A stretch of DNA of 41,759 bases, from positions 1-41,759 of the forward strand of contig NZ_VLNT01000007.1 of NCBI RefSeq assembly GCF_007421815.1, given 5' to 3'. The notes beneath the pieces were generated by a model, which was not told the DNA's origin, searched no databases, and worked only from the letters and a program-made list of their open reading frames with translations. This stretch comes from Aeromicrobium piscarium. GTDB taxonomy: Bacteria > Actinomycetota > Actinomycetes > Propionibacteriales > Nocardioidaceae. Both the position numbers and the translations under genes were made by a program. This document shows, one piece after another, positions 1-6,314 of this stretch (within the stretch, counting starts at the first letter, position 1; each line of letters starts with the position of its first letter).

Positions 1-113
1 ACCGCGCGTGGTCCCTCTGCGCCCCTTCTCGCGCGATTCGAGGGCGAATATGCACCACTCGGCGGGATGGGAGACCGGGGAGCGAGGCGGGGGACCGGGG
101 TCGGCGAGCGAGG

Positions 114-587
114 TCAGTCGGTGAGGCCGAGGTCGCGGCGCAGCTTGGCGACGTGACCGGTCGCCTTGACGTTGTACTGGGCGAGCTCGATCGTTCCATC
201 GGCGTCGATGACGAAGGTCGAGCGGATGACGCCCTCGACGACCTTGCCGTACAGCTTCTTCTCGCCGAACGCACCGTACTCGGTGAGCACCGTCTTGTCC
301 GGGTCCGAGAGGAGCGTGATCGTCAGGCCGTCGCGCTCACGGAACTTCGCCAGCTTCTCGGGCTTGTCCGGGGAGATGCCGAGCACCTCGAAGCCCTCGG
401 AGCGCAGCCGGTCGATGGAGTCGCTGAAGTCACACGCCTGCTTGGTGCATCCCGGAGTCATCGCGGCGGGGTAGAAGTACACGATCACGCGACGACCACG
501 CAGCGACGAGAGTGTGACCTCCTCGCCGGTGTCGGACGGGAGGGTGAAGTCGGGTGCGGTGTCACCGGGCTGCAGACGGGTACTCAT
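114..587 (-). CDS. bcp: Thiol peroxidase Bcp (atypical 2-Cys peroxiredoxin)
   Basis: Reduces hydrogen peroxide and organic hydroperoxides in the cytoplasm using thioredoxin-type electrons. The 157-aa product has the PrxQ/Bcp active-site signature PxxxTPGCTKQAC, with peroxidatic Cys47 and resolving Cys52 five residues later, as in E. coli Bcp, and an AhpC/TSA fold over its full length. I chose the ATG at 587 over the in-frame GTG at 593 because an AGGA ribosome-binding site lies about 8 nt before it. It faces the DUF3618 gene across only 17 bp. A bcp-DUF3618 neighbourhood is, to my knowledge, common in actinobacteria. Family length and motif fit fully, so the call is firm. Confidence 0.95.
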   Translation of the reverse strand: MSTRLQPGDTAPDFTLPSDTGEEVTLSSLRGRRVIVYFYPAAMTPGCTKQACDFSDSIDRLRSEGFEVLGISPDKPEKLAKFRERDGLTITLLSDPDKTVLTEYGAFGEKKLYGKVVEGVIRSTFVIDADGTIELAQYNVKATGHVAKLRRDLGLTD

Positions 588-593
588 GGGCAC

Positions 594-599
594 TATCCT
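594..599 (+). promoter_or_regulatory. -10 box (TATCCT) of a leaderless promoter
   Basis: TATCCT ends 5 nt before the ATG at 605, placing the likely transcription start on or next to the A of the start codon. No Shine-Dalgarno is present in the short gap. The element sits inside the 17-bp space between the divergent bcp and DUF3618 starts, so the two promoters must overlap each other's coding sequence. Confidence 0.5.
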
Positions 600-604
600 G
601 ACTC

Positions 605-883
605 ATGACTGATGGACCGAACGAGAGGCATGACGTGTCCGAGGCCAGCCCCGACCAGCTCGTCGACGAGATCGAGGACATCCGGATCCGACTCGCCGGC
701 ACGATCGACGAACTCATCGACCGGTCCAATCCGAAGAACGTCGCGCGCCGCCAGCTCGACAAGGTGAAGGCCCGTTTCGTGACGCCGGACGGGTCGGTGC
801 GCGTCGAGAACGTGGTGCCGGTCGTGGCGATCACCGTGGCGGTCGTCGGCGGCATCGTCGTGGTCCGTCGACTGCTGAGCTGA
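605..883 (+). CDS. DUF3618 family small membrane protein
   Basis: A 92-aa protein of unknown function. Residues ~15-65 are a charged amphipathic region with the DUF3618-type pattern (pairs of acidic residues, a T-I-D-E-L segment, then NPKNVARR), predicted to be cytoplasmic. Residues ~69-87 form one hydrophobic helix rich in Val/Ile/Gly, followed by the basic tail VRRLLS, which fits a C-terminal membrane anchor. It is the first gene of a tight co-directional group: the GroES-like gene starts 2 nt after its stop. Members of this family are frequent near bcp in actinobacteria, but no biochemical role is established. Confidence 0.8.
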   Translation: MTDGPNERHDVSEASPDQLVDEIEDIRIRLAGTIDELIDRSNPKNVARRQLDKVKARFVTPDGSVRVENVVPVVAITVAVVGGIVVVRRLLS

Positions 884-885
884 CG

Positions 886-1209
886 ATGCCCGACGCCAAG
901 CTTCCCATCCGGATGCTGCACGATCGGCTGCTCGTGGCCCTCGACAACGAGGCCGGCGACAGGCATTCCTCGGGCGGCATCGTCATCCCGGCCACCGCGG
1001 CGATGGGTCGCCGGCTGGCGTGGGCTCGTGTCGAGGCCGCCGGATCCCAGGTGCGGGCCGTCGAGGTCGGCGATCGGGTGCTCTTCGATCCGGAGGACCG
1101 CGGCGAGGTCGAACTGCGTGGGGAGAGCTTCGTGCTCTTGCGCGAGCGGGACCTGCACGCTGTCGCGGCCGAGCGGCTCGATGAGGGGCAGACTGGACTT
1201 TACTTGTGA
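886..1209 (+). CDS. Stand-alone GroES-like (Cpn10 family) protein
   Basis: The 107-aa protein has a Cpn10 core: PIRMLHDRLLV at the N-terminus, then a mobile-loop-like HSSGGIVIP (residues ~25-33, comparable to the GroEL-contacting loop of GroES), then GDRVLF and a C-terminal strand. Canonical GroES caps GroEL, but no groEL follows and this copy sits between DUF3618 and a FUSC transporter. It starts 2 nt after the DUF3618 stop and its TGA overlaps the next GTG start. It differs from canonical GroES in its loop flanks and longer C-terminal tail, so it is probably a paralogue. Whether it engages a GroEL is unknown. Confidence 0.8.
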   Translation: MPDAKLPIRMLHDRLLVALDNEAGDRHSSGGIVIPATAAMGRRLAWARVEAAGSQVRAVEVGDRVLFDPEDRGEVELRGESFVLLRERDLHAVAAERLDEGQTGLYL

Positions 1210-2315
1210 GAGAGGTGCCGTTCCGGCGCCTGCGGATGCCCCGCCCGCAGACGACCTTCGCCGATCGGGTCCGGTCGTTGCGGCATCAGTGGCGGTTCAT
1301 CCTGCAGGTCAGCGTGGCCACCGGCGGGGCGTTCGCCTTCGCCACACATGTGCTCGGACACCAGCAGGCCTTCTTCGCGCCGATCGCGGCGGTCCTGGCC
1401 ATCATGGCCGGACCCGGCCTGCGCGCGCGAGTCACTTTCGAGATCGTCATGGGCGTCGCCGTCGGCGTGCTCGTCGGGGAGCTCCTGATCCTCGGCATCG
1501 GGCGAGGGCCGTGGCAGATCACCCTGGTCGCGGCGCTGATGGTCGTCATCTCGACCTTGGTCGGCATCAAGGGCATGGCGATGACCCAGGCCATCAACTC
1601 CGGAGTCCTGCTGGCGGCGGTGGTTCCCCTGCCGGGGGCGACCGATCCCGCCCTGACCCGATTCCTGGACTCGCTGGTGGGCGGACTCCTCGGGTTCGCG
1701 ATGGTGCTGCTCGTGCCGCGCAACCCGGTGCGCGATATCGACGGCGATGTCCAGAAGCTGCTGCGGCGTCTCGGCGGCGTGCTCAGCCGGATCGCCCAGG
1801 CGCTGCGCACGGATGACCCGTCGCTGGCCGATCTCGCGCTGGAGGAGGCCCGGGCGACACAGGGCCTGATCGACTCGGTGTCGGAGACCGCGTCGAATGT
1901 CGCGGAGATCGCCCGGATGTCGCCGATGCGCTGGCGTCAACGCGGCGATGTCGCCCGCTACGCCGCCTCGGTCACCGATCTCGACAATGCGATGCGCGAT
2001 GCACGGGTCCTGGCGCGACGGGTCGCGGCGATGCTGCGTCACCACGAGACCGCCCCGCCGGGCCTCGACGATGCCGTCGACCGGCTCGTGGTGGCTGTCG
2101 GGACCTTCTCCGATGACCTCGCCCAGGACGCGGACTTCGAGAACGCCCGCGAGGACCTGGTCGAGGCCACCCGCATCGCGATGGCCTCGCTGCCGGAGAT
2201 CATCACGGTCAATACCGCCTCGATCGTGGCGCAGATCCGGTCGCTGTCGGCCGATCTGATGCTGGCGAGCGGTGCCAACCGGTCCGATCTCGACCGGCGC
2301 CTCGATGTCGACTGA
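1206..2315 (+). CDS. FUSC-family (aromatic-acid-exporter-like) membrane protein
   Basis: The 369-aa protein has an N-terminal block of about six hydrophobic segments (residues ~30-180), including the FFAPIAAVLAIMAGPG stretch typical of FUSC/YccS/AaeB-like proteins, ending in LVPRNP. A soluble, mostly helical C-terminal half (190-369) follows, as in the family. These proteins are proposed to export aromatic acids or other organic anions; the substrate here is unknown. The start GTG at 1206 overlaps the stop of the GroES-like gene by 4 nt, so it is the last gene of the DUF3618 operon. A GTG at 1215 is an alternative start. Confidence 0.8.
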   Translation: MREVPFRRLRMPRPQTTFADRVRSLRHQWRFILQVSVATGGAFAFATHVLGHQQAFFAPIAAVLAIMAGPGLRARVTFEIVMGVAVGVLVGELLILGIGRGPWQITLVAALMVVISTLVGIKGMAMTQAINSGVLLAAVVPLPGATDPALTRFLDSLVGGLLGFAMVLLVPRNPVRDIDGDVQKLLRRLGGVLSRIAQALRTDDPSLADLALEEARATQGLIDSVSETASNVAEIARMSPMRWRQRGDVARYAASVTDLDNAMRDARVLARRVAAMLRHHETAPPGLDDAVDRLVVAVGTFSDDLAQDADFENAREDLVEATRIAMASLPEIITVNTASIVAQIRSLSADLMLASGANRSDLDRRLDVD

Positions 2316-2346
2316 CGTGTCGGATTTGTGGGAATTACGAAATTAC

Positions 2347-2365
2347 GTCATTCTTGAAGAATGAC
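2347..2365. promoter_or_regulatory. 19-bp perfect palindrome over the start codon of the ArsR-like gene (putative operator)
   Basis: GTCATTCTTGAAGAATGAC has 9-bp arms around a single central base, and the ATG of the following regulator (2361-2363) lies inside the right arm. A direct repeat of AATTACG (2333-2339 and 2341-2347) precedes it. Position and symmetry suggest autorepression by the winged-helix protein it precedes. Inference from sequence only. Confidence 0.6.
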
Positions 2366-2849
2366 CTATGAGGAACGCCTGGCCGCGGTCGAACGGCGGC
2401 TGGACGAGCTGGAGGCGGGACACGCGGCCTCCCCGGCGCCGTCGAGCGGTGACTTCTGGGTGCTCGACGGATTGCGGCCGGCGGCCGAGGGCAATGAGGG
2501 CGTCGTGCTCTGGGCCGGCACCGTGCGGACCGCCGACGGGCCCGTCGACTGGCAGATGGGCCGGATGGCCGATGAGCTGCTGCACGCCGACGACCTCGAC
2601 GCCGTGGCCGATCGGCTCGCGGCGCTCGGCCACCCGGTGCGCCTGGCGCTCCTGCTGGCGGTCATCCAGGGCACCACCAAGGTCACGGACCTCGCCGAGC
2701 ATCTCCAGCTCGCCTCGACCGGGCAGGTCTACCACCACATCAAGGCGCTCAGTGCCGGAGGCTGGTTGCGTCAGGCGACGCGCGGCCATGTCGCGGTACC
2801 GCCCGAGCGTGTCGTTCCCGTTCTCGTCGCCATGGGAGTCACGACATGA
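2361..2849 (+). CDS. ArsR-like winged-helix transcriptional regulator
   Basis: The 162-aa protein has an N-terminal heptad-like segment (residues ~3-22, YEERLAAVERRLDELEAG) likely to dimerise, a Gly/Trp-containing middle part, and a C-terminal winged helix-turn-helix (residues ~75-150, with LGHPVRLALLLAV, TDLAEHLQLASTGQVYHHIKAL and a wing before the basic end). The helix pattern is ArsR-like, but no Cys-rich metal site is visible, so the effector is unknown. Its start codon is embedded in the 19-bp palindrome. Its stop overlaps the next ATG by 4 nt, which couples it to the serine hydrolase and membrane protein it probably controls. Confidence 0.75.
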   Translation: MTYEERLAAVERRLDELEAGHAASPAPSSGDFWVLDGLRPAAEGNEGVVLWAGTVRTADGPVDWQMGRMADELLHADDLDAVADRLAALGHPVRLALLLAVIQGTTKVTDLAEHLQLASTGQVYHHIKALSAGGWLRQATRGHVAVPPERVVPVLVAMGVTT

Positions 2850-3916
2850 GACGAAGCGTCGTCGTCACGATCGTCACCGCCGCTGCCGTGGGCCTGGTCC
2901 TCGGAGCCTGGCTGCGTCCGGGCACAGGGTCCATCGGGACCGGCAGCCCCACGCACGGGGATGAGGGTCTGGCGCGGGACGTCGCCGAGAGGCTGCCGTC
3001 GACGGGGGTCCACGCCCTGTCGGTCGCCGTCGTCACGCCGGAGGGCGAACGCACGGCGACGATCGGCGCGCCGTTGGACGGCACCTTCGAGATCGGGTCG
3101 ATCACCAAGGCGATCACCGGCATGGTCTATGCGGACATGGTCGAGCGCGGGGAGGTCGGGCCCGACACCACGCTCGGCGAGCTGCTCGACATCGGCGACG
3201 TCCCCGCAGCCGATATCACCCTCGAGGAGCTCGCGCAGCAGCGCTCGGGACTCCCGCGCCTCGCCGGCGGCGCCGGCATGTTCGTGCGCGCGGCGGTCTC
3301 GTCCCTGCTCGCGCGCAATCCCTACCACGACACCGCGGAGGAGACGATCGCCGCGCTCGCCGAGGTCGAGGTCGGTGAGAAGGAGCCTCTGTACTCCAAC
3401 TTCGGCTTCGCGGTGCTCGGCCACGCGCTGGCCGCAGCGGCGGAGACCACCTATCCCGAGCTGGTGCGCGAGCGCATCGCCGAGCCGCTGGACCTGGGGT
3501 CGCTCGCGGTGCCGCCCTCCTCGGACGAGCTGGGCCCCGATGCCGTCCAGGGCCGCGACGCCGCGGGACGAGCGCAGGAGGCATGGGCGGACTCCGGGTC
3601 GGCGCCCGCCGGCGGGCTGCGCGCGAGTGCCGCGGACATGGCCCGCTTGGCGACCGCGATCCTCGACGGACAGGCCCCGGGCATGGCGGCCCTCGACCCG
3701 GTCGCCGACTTCGGCGGCGGGCAGCGCATCGGCGCCGCCTGGATCACCGAGGAGATCGGAGGACGGACCGTCACCTGGCACAACGGGGCGACGGGCGGCT
3801 TCCGCAGTTGGGTCGGTGTCGACCGCGACCGAGGAACGGCCGCCTATATCTCCGGTGCCACCACCGCCGATCTCGATGCGATCGGTCTCGCGCTGCTACG
3901 GGAGGCGGACCGGTGA
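2846..3916 (+). CDS. Serine hydrolase, beta-lactamase / PBP4* (AmpC-like) family, membrane-anchored
   Basis: The 356-aa protein starts with an uncleaved-looking hydrophobic segment (residues 5-22) and should act outside the membrane. The active-site motifs of class C beta-lactamase-like serine hydrolases are all present: S85-I-T-K88 (SxxK), Y183-S-N185 (YxN) and HNG near residue 312. Such proteins include D-alanyl-D-alanine peptidases, esterases and drug hydrolases, and the fold does not say which. It is the middle gene of a translationally coupled trio (4-nt overlaps on both sides) with an ArsR-like regulator and a four-helix membrane protein, suggesting an envelope-related, regulated function. 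Confidence 0.85.
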   Translation: MRRSVVVTIVTAAAVGLVLGAWLRPGTGSIGTGSPTHGDEGLARDVAERLPSTGVHALSVAVVTPEGERTATIGAPLDGTFEIGSITKAITGMVYADMVERGEVGPDTTLGELLDIGDVPAADITLEELAQQRSGLPRLAGGAGMFVRAAVSSLLARNPYHDTAEETIAALAEVEVGEKEPLYSNFGFAVLGHALAAAAETTYPELVRERIAEPLDLGSLAVPPSSDELGPDAVQGRDAAGRAQEAWADSGSAPAGGLRASAADMARLATAILDGQAPGMAALDPVADFGGGQRIGAAWITEEIGGRTVTWHNGATGGFRSWVGVDRDRGTAAYISGATTADLDAIGLALLREADR

Positions 3917-4272
3917 CCACCGTCATCGTCGTGGCCCTGAGCCTGTGGTTGATCATCGAGGTGGTGTCGGTGATCAGTGCGGGCCTCGGTGCGCCGCACG
4001 CTCCGTCGCGGATGCGGCTCGCCGTCGTCGCCGCGGAGGCCGTCATGGTGGTCGTGGTGACGCGGGCACTCGTCCCCTGGAACCACCTCACCCAGTGGAT
4101 CTGGGTCGTCGCCGTCGCCGGTGCGACCGTGGGCGTGGCGCTGGCGGTCGTCCGCTGGTCTCAGCTCCCGGCGGTCCAGCCCGGTGTCAGCACCACCAGG
4201 ACGGCGGCGTCGGCAATCCAGCTGGTGGTGCTCGCCGGTATCGGGTTGCTGGTGGCTTCGACATTCCGGTGA
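3913..4272 (+). CDS. Small integral membrane protein (unknown function)
   Basis: I do not recognise a family. The 119-aa sequence begins at a GTG that overlaps the serine-hydrolase stop (GTGA) and shows about four hydrophobic segments (residues ~3-22, 35-55, 58-77 and 97-117), with the basic residues between helices 1 and 2 and between 2 and 3. It is the last gene of the ArsR-like / hydrolase operon and is likely a partner or accessory of the anchored hydrolase. Confidence 0.65.
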   Translation: MTTVIVVALSLWLIIEVVSVISAGLGAPHAPSRMRLAVVAAEAVMVVVVTRALVPWNHLTQWIWVVAVAGATVGVALAVVRWSQLPAVQPGVSTTRTAASAIQLVVLAGIGLLVASTFR

Positions 4273-4278
4273 TCCTGC

Positions 4279-4308
4279 TCGACATCGTCGTGCGACATCC
4301 GATAGTGT
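4279..4308 (+). promoter_or_regulatory. Putative promoter of the leader/small-protein unit
   Basis: TCGACA (4279-4284) and TAGTGT (4303-4308) are separated by 18 bp, and the -10 is preceded by CGA. A transcript from here would begin near 4315 and carry a ~47-nt 5' UTR before the 29-codon leader ORF. Weak consensus match, supported mainly by position. Confidence 0.35.
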
Positions 4309-4361
4309 TCGGGAGTTCGCACGGCGCGGACGTACGGATCGAATCGACGGAGGTGAACCCC

Positions 4362-4451
4362 ATGGCGACGTTCTTCACGAACACCGCGGCCCGTAGCCGC
4401 CGCTTCGTCACGGCTCACCGCGCCGAGAGGTCCGCCTGTCAACGCCCCTGA
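4362..4451 (+). CDS. 29-codon leader-type ORF
   Basis: The ATG at 4362 is preceded by GGAGGTGA, a perfect Shine-Dalgarno, at 5-6 nt spacing, which is unusually strong for this window. The peptide is basic (begins MATFFTNTAARSRR, ends SACQRP) and the last sense codon is Pro, directly before TGA. The stop codon is the first part of a 7-bp hairpin and is followed 30 nt later by a strong intrinsic terminator, then by another small gene. The order short ORF, stop-codon hairpin, terminator, gene is that of a translation-dependent attenuator. It could instead simply be a small stable peptide followed by its terminator. I recognise no homologue. Confidence 0.5.
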   Translation: MATFFTNTAARSRRFVTAHRAERSACQRP

Positions 4452-4467
4452 TCAGCCCTCGCTGATC
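4450..4467 (+). promoter_or_regulatory. Hairpin at the leader ORF stop codon
   Basis: GATCAGC-CCTC-GCTGATC, 7 perfect base pairs with a 4-nt loop. The G and A of the leader TGA are the first two bases of the stem, so a ribosome terminating or stalling there would prevent it from forming. Possible pause or anti-terminator element. Confidence 0.45.
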
Positions 4468-4480
4468 GAGCGTCATCACA

Positions 4481-4512
4481 GCCTCTCCGGCCTGGCCGGG
4501 GAGGCTTTTTTC
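4481..4512 (+). terminator. Strong intrinsic (rho-independent) terminator
   Basis: GCCTCTCCGG / CCGGGGAGGC form a 10-bp stem (one G-U pair) with a short loop, followed directly by six T residues. It is the clearest intrinsic terminator in the window and lies between the leader ORF and the small basic protein, so transcription into that gene requires read-through or a second promoter. Confidence 0.85.
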
Positions 4513-4551
4513 ATTGTCATCCACCCATTTACGCAGAAAGGAGGCGCGCAC

Positions 4552-4827
4552 ATGATCACCCTGAACGACACCGACCAGATGCCCGCAACGAACGATTCTC
4601 CCTTACTCGACTCCCTCTCGACTCCGGCGACGCCGGCCACCTCGGCCGCTCGCCACGAGATCCGAGGGGAGGTGAATGCGATGAAGTTCCGGGAACGTCG
4701 ACGCCGTGAGCGCGACCTCGCCGAGCGTGAGCTGGATCGAGAGATCGTCATGGAGGCGGTGCGCCGCAGCCGGACCGTCCAGCGGTCGGTGTACGAGCAG
4801 ATCTACCGTGCGCGGTTGATGCGCTGA
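4552..4827 (+). CDS. Small basic/charged protein, two possible starts
   Basis: A 91-aa ORF with an AAGGAGG ribosome-binding site 8 nt before its ATG. The N-terminal ~43 residues are Ser/Thr/Pro-rich and disordered-looking. The C-terminal 48 residues are a highly charged helix (FRERRRRERDLAERELDRE then EAVRRSR). A second in-frame ATG at 4681 has its own perfect GGAGGTGA at 5-nt spacing, so a 48-aa short form comprising only the charged helix is plausible and may be the main product. I recognise no family. The gene lies just after the leader terminator and 74 bp upstream of eutB. Confidence 0.6.
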   Translation: MITLNDTDQMPATNDSPLLDSLSTPATPATSAARHEIRGEVNAMKFRERRRRERDLAERELDREIVMEAVRRSRTVQRSVYEQIYRARLMR

Positions 4828-4853
4828 GGTGAACGACCTCATATCGGCCGGGG

Positions 4854-4885
4854 GCCGGCGTTTTACCTGACCGTAAAGCGCCGGC
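4854..4885. promoter_or_regulatory. 32-bp inverted repeat upstream of eutB (operator or terminator hairpin)
   Basis: GCCGGCGTTTTAC - CTGACC - GTAAAGCGCCGGC: 13-bp arms with one mismatch (a G-U pair in RNA) around a 6-nt centre. The centre CTGACC resembles a -35 box, and TAGGCT at 4888-4893 (15 bp on) resembles a -10 box 8 nt before the eutB ATG. It could be an operator over the eut promoter, or a terminator of the preceding gene, although no T-run follows it. Confidence 0.5.
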
Positions 4886-4901
4886 CCTAGGCTGGTGCGC
4901 C

Positions 4902-6314
4902 ATGTCTCGATATCGGCAGACCCTCGCAGATCACACCTACGAGTTCGATGGACTGGCGGAGGTGATGGCTAAGGCCACTCCGCTGCGCTCGGGTGACGTG
5001 CTCGCGGGGTGCGCCGCGCACACCGATGCGGAGCGCGTCGCGGCACAGTGGATCCTGGCCGATATCCCGCTGCGCACCTTCCTGACCGAGCACCTCATCG
5101 ATCCCGAGGTCGACGAGGTCTCGCGGCTGATCCTCGACGCGCACGATGCGACCGCCTTCGCCGAGATCAGCACTCTCACGGTCGGCGGACTGCGGGACTG
5201 GCTGCTGGAATGCGTGACGAGGTCCGACGCCGCCGCGCGGCTGCGGACGGTCGGACCGGGCCTGTCGGCCGAGATGGTCGCGGCGGTCAGCAAACTCATG
5301 CGCAACCAGGATCTGATCGCGGTGGCCCGCGCCTGCGAGGTCACCAGCCGCTTCCGCACGACCATCGGGCAGCCGGGCCGGCTGGCGACGCGGCTGCAGC
5401 CCAATCATCCGACCGATGACCCGCGAGGGGTCAGCGCCGCGATCCTCGATGGCCTGCTGCTCGGTGCCGGTGACGCGGTCATCGGGATCAATCCGGCCTC
5501 GGACTCGGCCCGGGCGACCGGGGATCTGCTGCGCCTCGTCGACGAGATCCGCACACGCTATGAGATCCCCACCCAGTCCTGCGTGCTCAGCCATGTGACG
5601 ACGACGATCGAGCTGTGCGAGGCGGGCGCGCCGGTCGACCTCGTCTTCCAGTCCATCGCCGGAAGTCAGGCCGCCAACGAGGGATTCGGGGTGAACCTGG
5701 CAGTCCTCCAGGAGGGTATGGAGGCTGGCCGCTCGCTCGGCCGGGGCACCATCGGCGATCAGGTGATGTACTTCGAGACCGGGCAGGGGTCCGCCCTCAG
5801 CGCCGACGCCCATCGCGGCATCGGTGGCGTGCCGATCGATCAGCAGACCTTGGAGGTCCGTGCCTATGCCGTGGCTCGTGCCTTCGATCCGTTCCTGGTC
5901 AACACCGTGGTCGGATTCATCGGACCGGAGTACCTCTATGACGGGAAGCAGATCATGCGCGCCGGCCTGGAGGATCACTTCTGCGCCAAGCTCATGGGGC
6001 TGCCCATGGGCATCGATGTCTGCTACACCAATCACGCCGAGGCCGACCAAGACGACATGGATTCGCTGCTGACCCTGCTGGGCGTCGCCGGAGCGGCCTT
6101 CGTCATCGCGGTTCCGGGAGCCGATGACGTCATGCTGGGCTATCAGAGCCTGTCCTTCCACGACGTCCTCTACGCGCGGCGGACACTCGGGTTGCGGCCC
6201 GCTCCGGAGTTCGAACAGTGGCTGGTCCGGCAGGGGATGTCCGATGCCGACGGCAGGGTCCAGCCGCTGGACATCGACCGCTCGGCGCTGCGAGGGCTGG
6301 GGGCGAGCGCGTGA
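4902..6314 (+). CDS. eutB: Ethanolamine ammonia-lyase, large (heavy) subunit
   Basis: With EutC it forms the adenosylcobalamin-dependent enzyme that converts ethanolamine to acetaldehyde and ammonia. The 470-aa sequence (E. coli EutB is 453 aa) aligns over its length by eye: the N-terminal region with LADIPLRTFLTEHLIDPEVDEVSRLI, the barrel with GDAVIGINPASDS, VFQSIAGSQAANEGFGV, YFETGQGSALSADAH, FIGPEYLYDGKQI and the C-terminal GIDVCYTNHAEADQDD. The ATG follows a possible -10 box (TAGGCT) by 8 nt with no SD, so it may be leaderless. The stop overlaps the eutC start by 4 nt. No reactivase EutA, aldehyde dehydrogenase, carboxysome shell gene or ethanolamine permease is present here, so only the minimal lyase is encoded. 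Confidence 0.95.
   Translation: MSRYRQTLADHTYEFDGLAEVMAKATPLRSGDVLAGCAAHTDAERVAAQWILADIPLRTFLTEHLIDPEVDEVSRLILDAHDATAFAEISTLTVGGLRDWLLECVTRSDAAARLRTVGPGLSAEMVAAVSKLMRNQDLIAVARACEVTSRFRTTIGQPGRLATRLQPNHPTDDPRGVSAAILDGLLLGAGDAVIGINPASDSARATGDLLRLVDEIRTRYEIPTQSCVLSHVTTTIELCEAGAPVDLVFQSIAGSQAANEGFGVNLAVLQEGMEAGRSLGRGTIGDQVMYFETGQGSALSADAHRGIGGVPIDQQTLEVRAYAVARAFDPFLVNTVVGFIGPEYLYDGKQIMRAGLEDHFCAKLMGLPMGIDVCYTNHAEADQDDMDSLLTLLGVAGAAFVIAVPGADDVMLGYQSLSFHDVLYARRTLGLRPAPEFEQWLVRQGMSDADGRVQPLDIDRSALRGLGASA

Noticed and set aside
2961..4451. 496-codon plus-strand ORF spanning the serine hydrolase and membrane protein genes
   Set aside because: Arg/Ser/Pro-rich out-of-frame reading of two recognisable genes. 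Only its last 30 codons (from 4362) have a ribosome-binding site of their own and are kept as the leader ORF.
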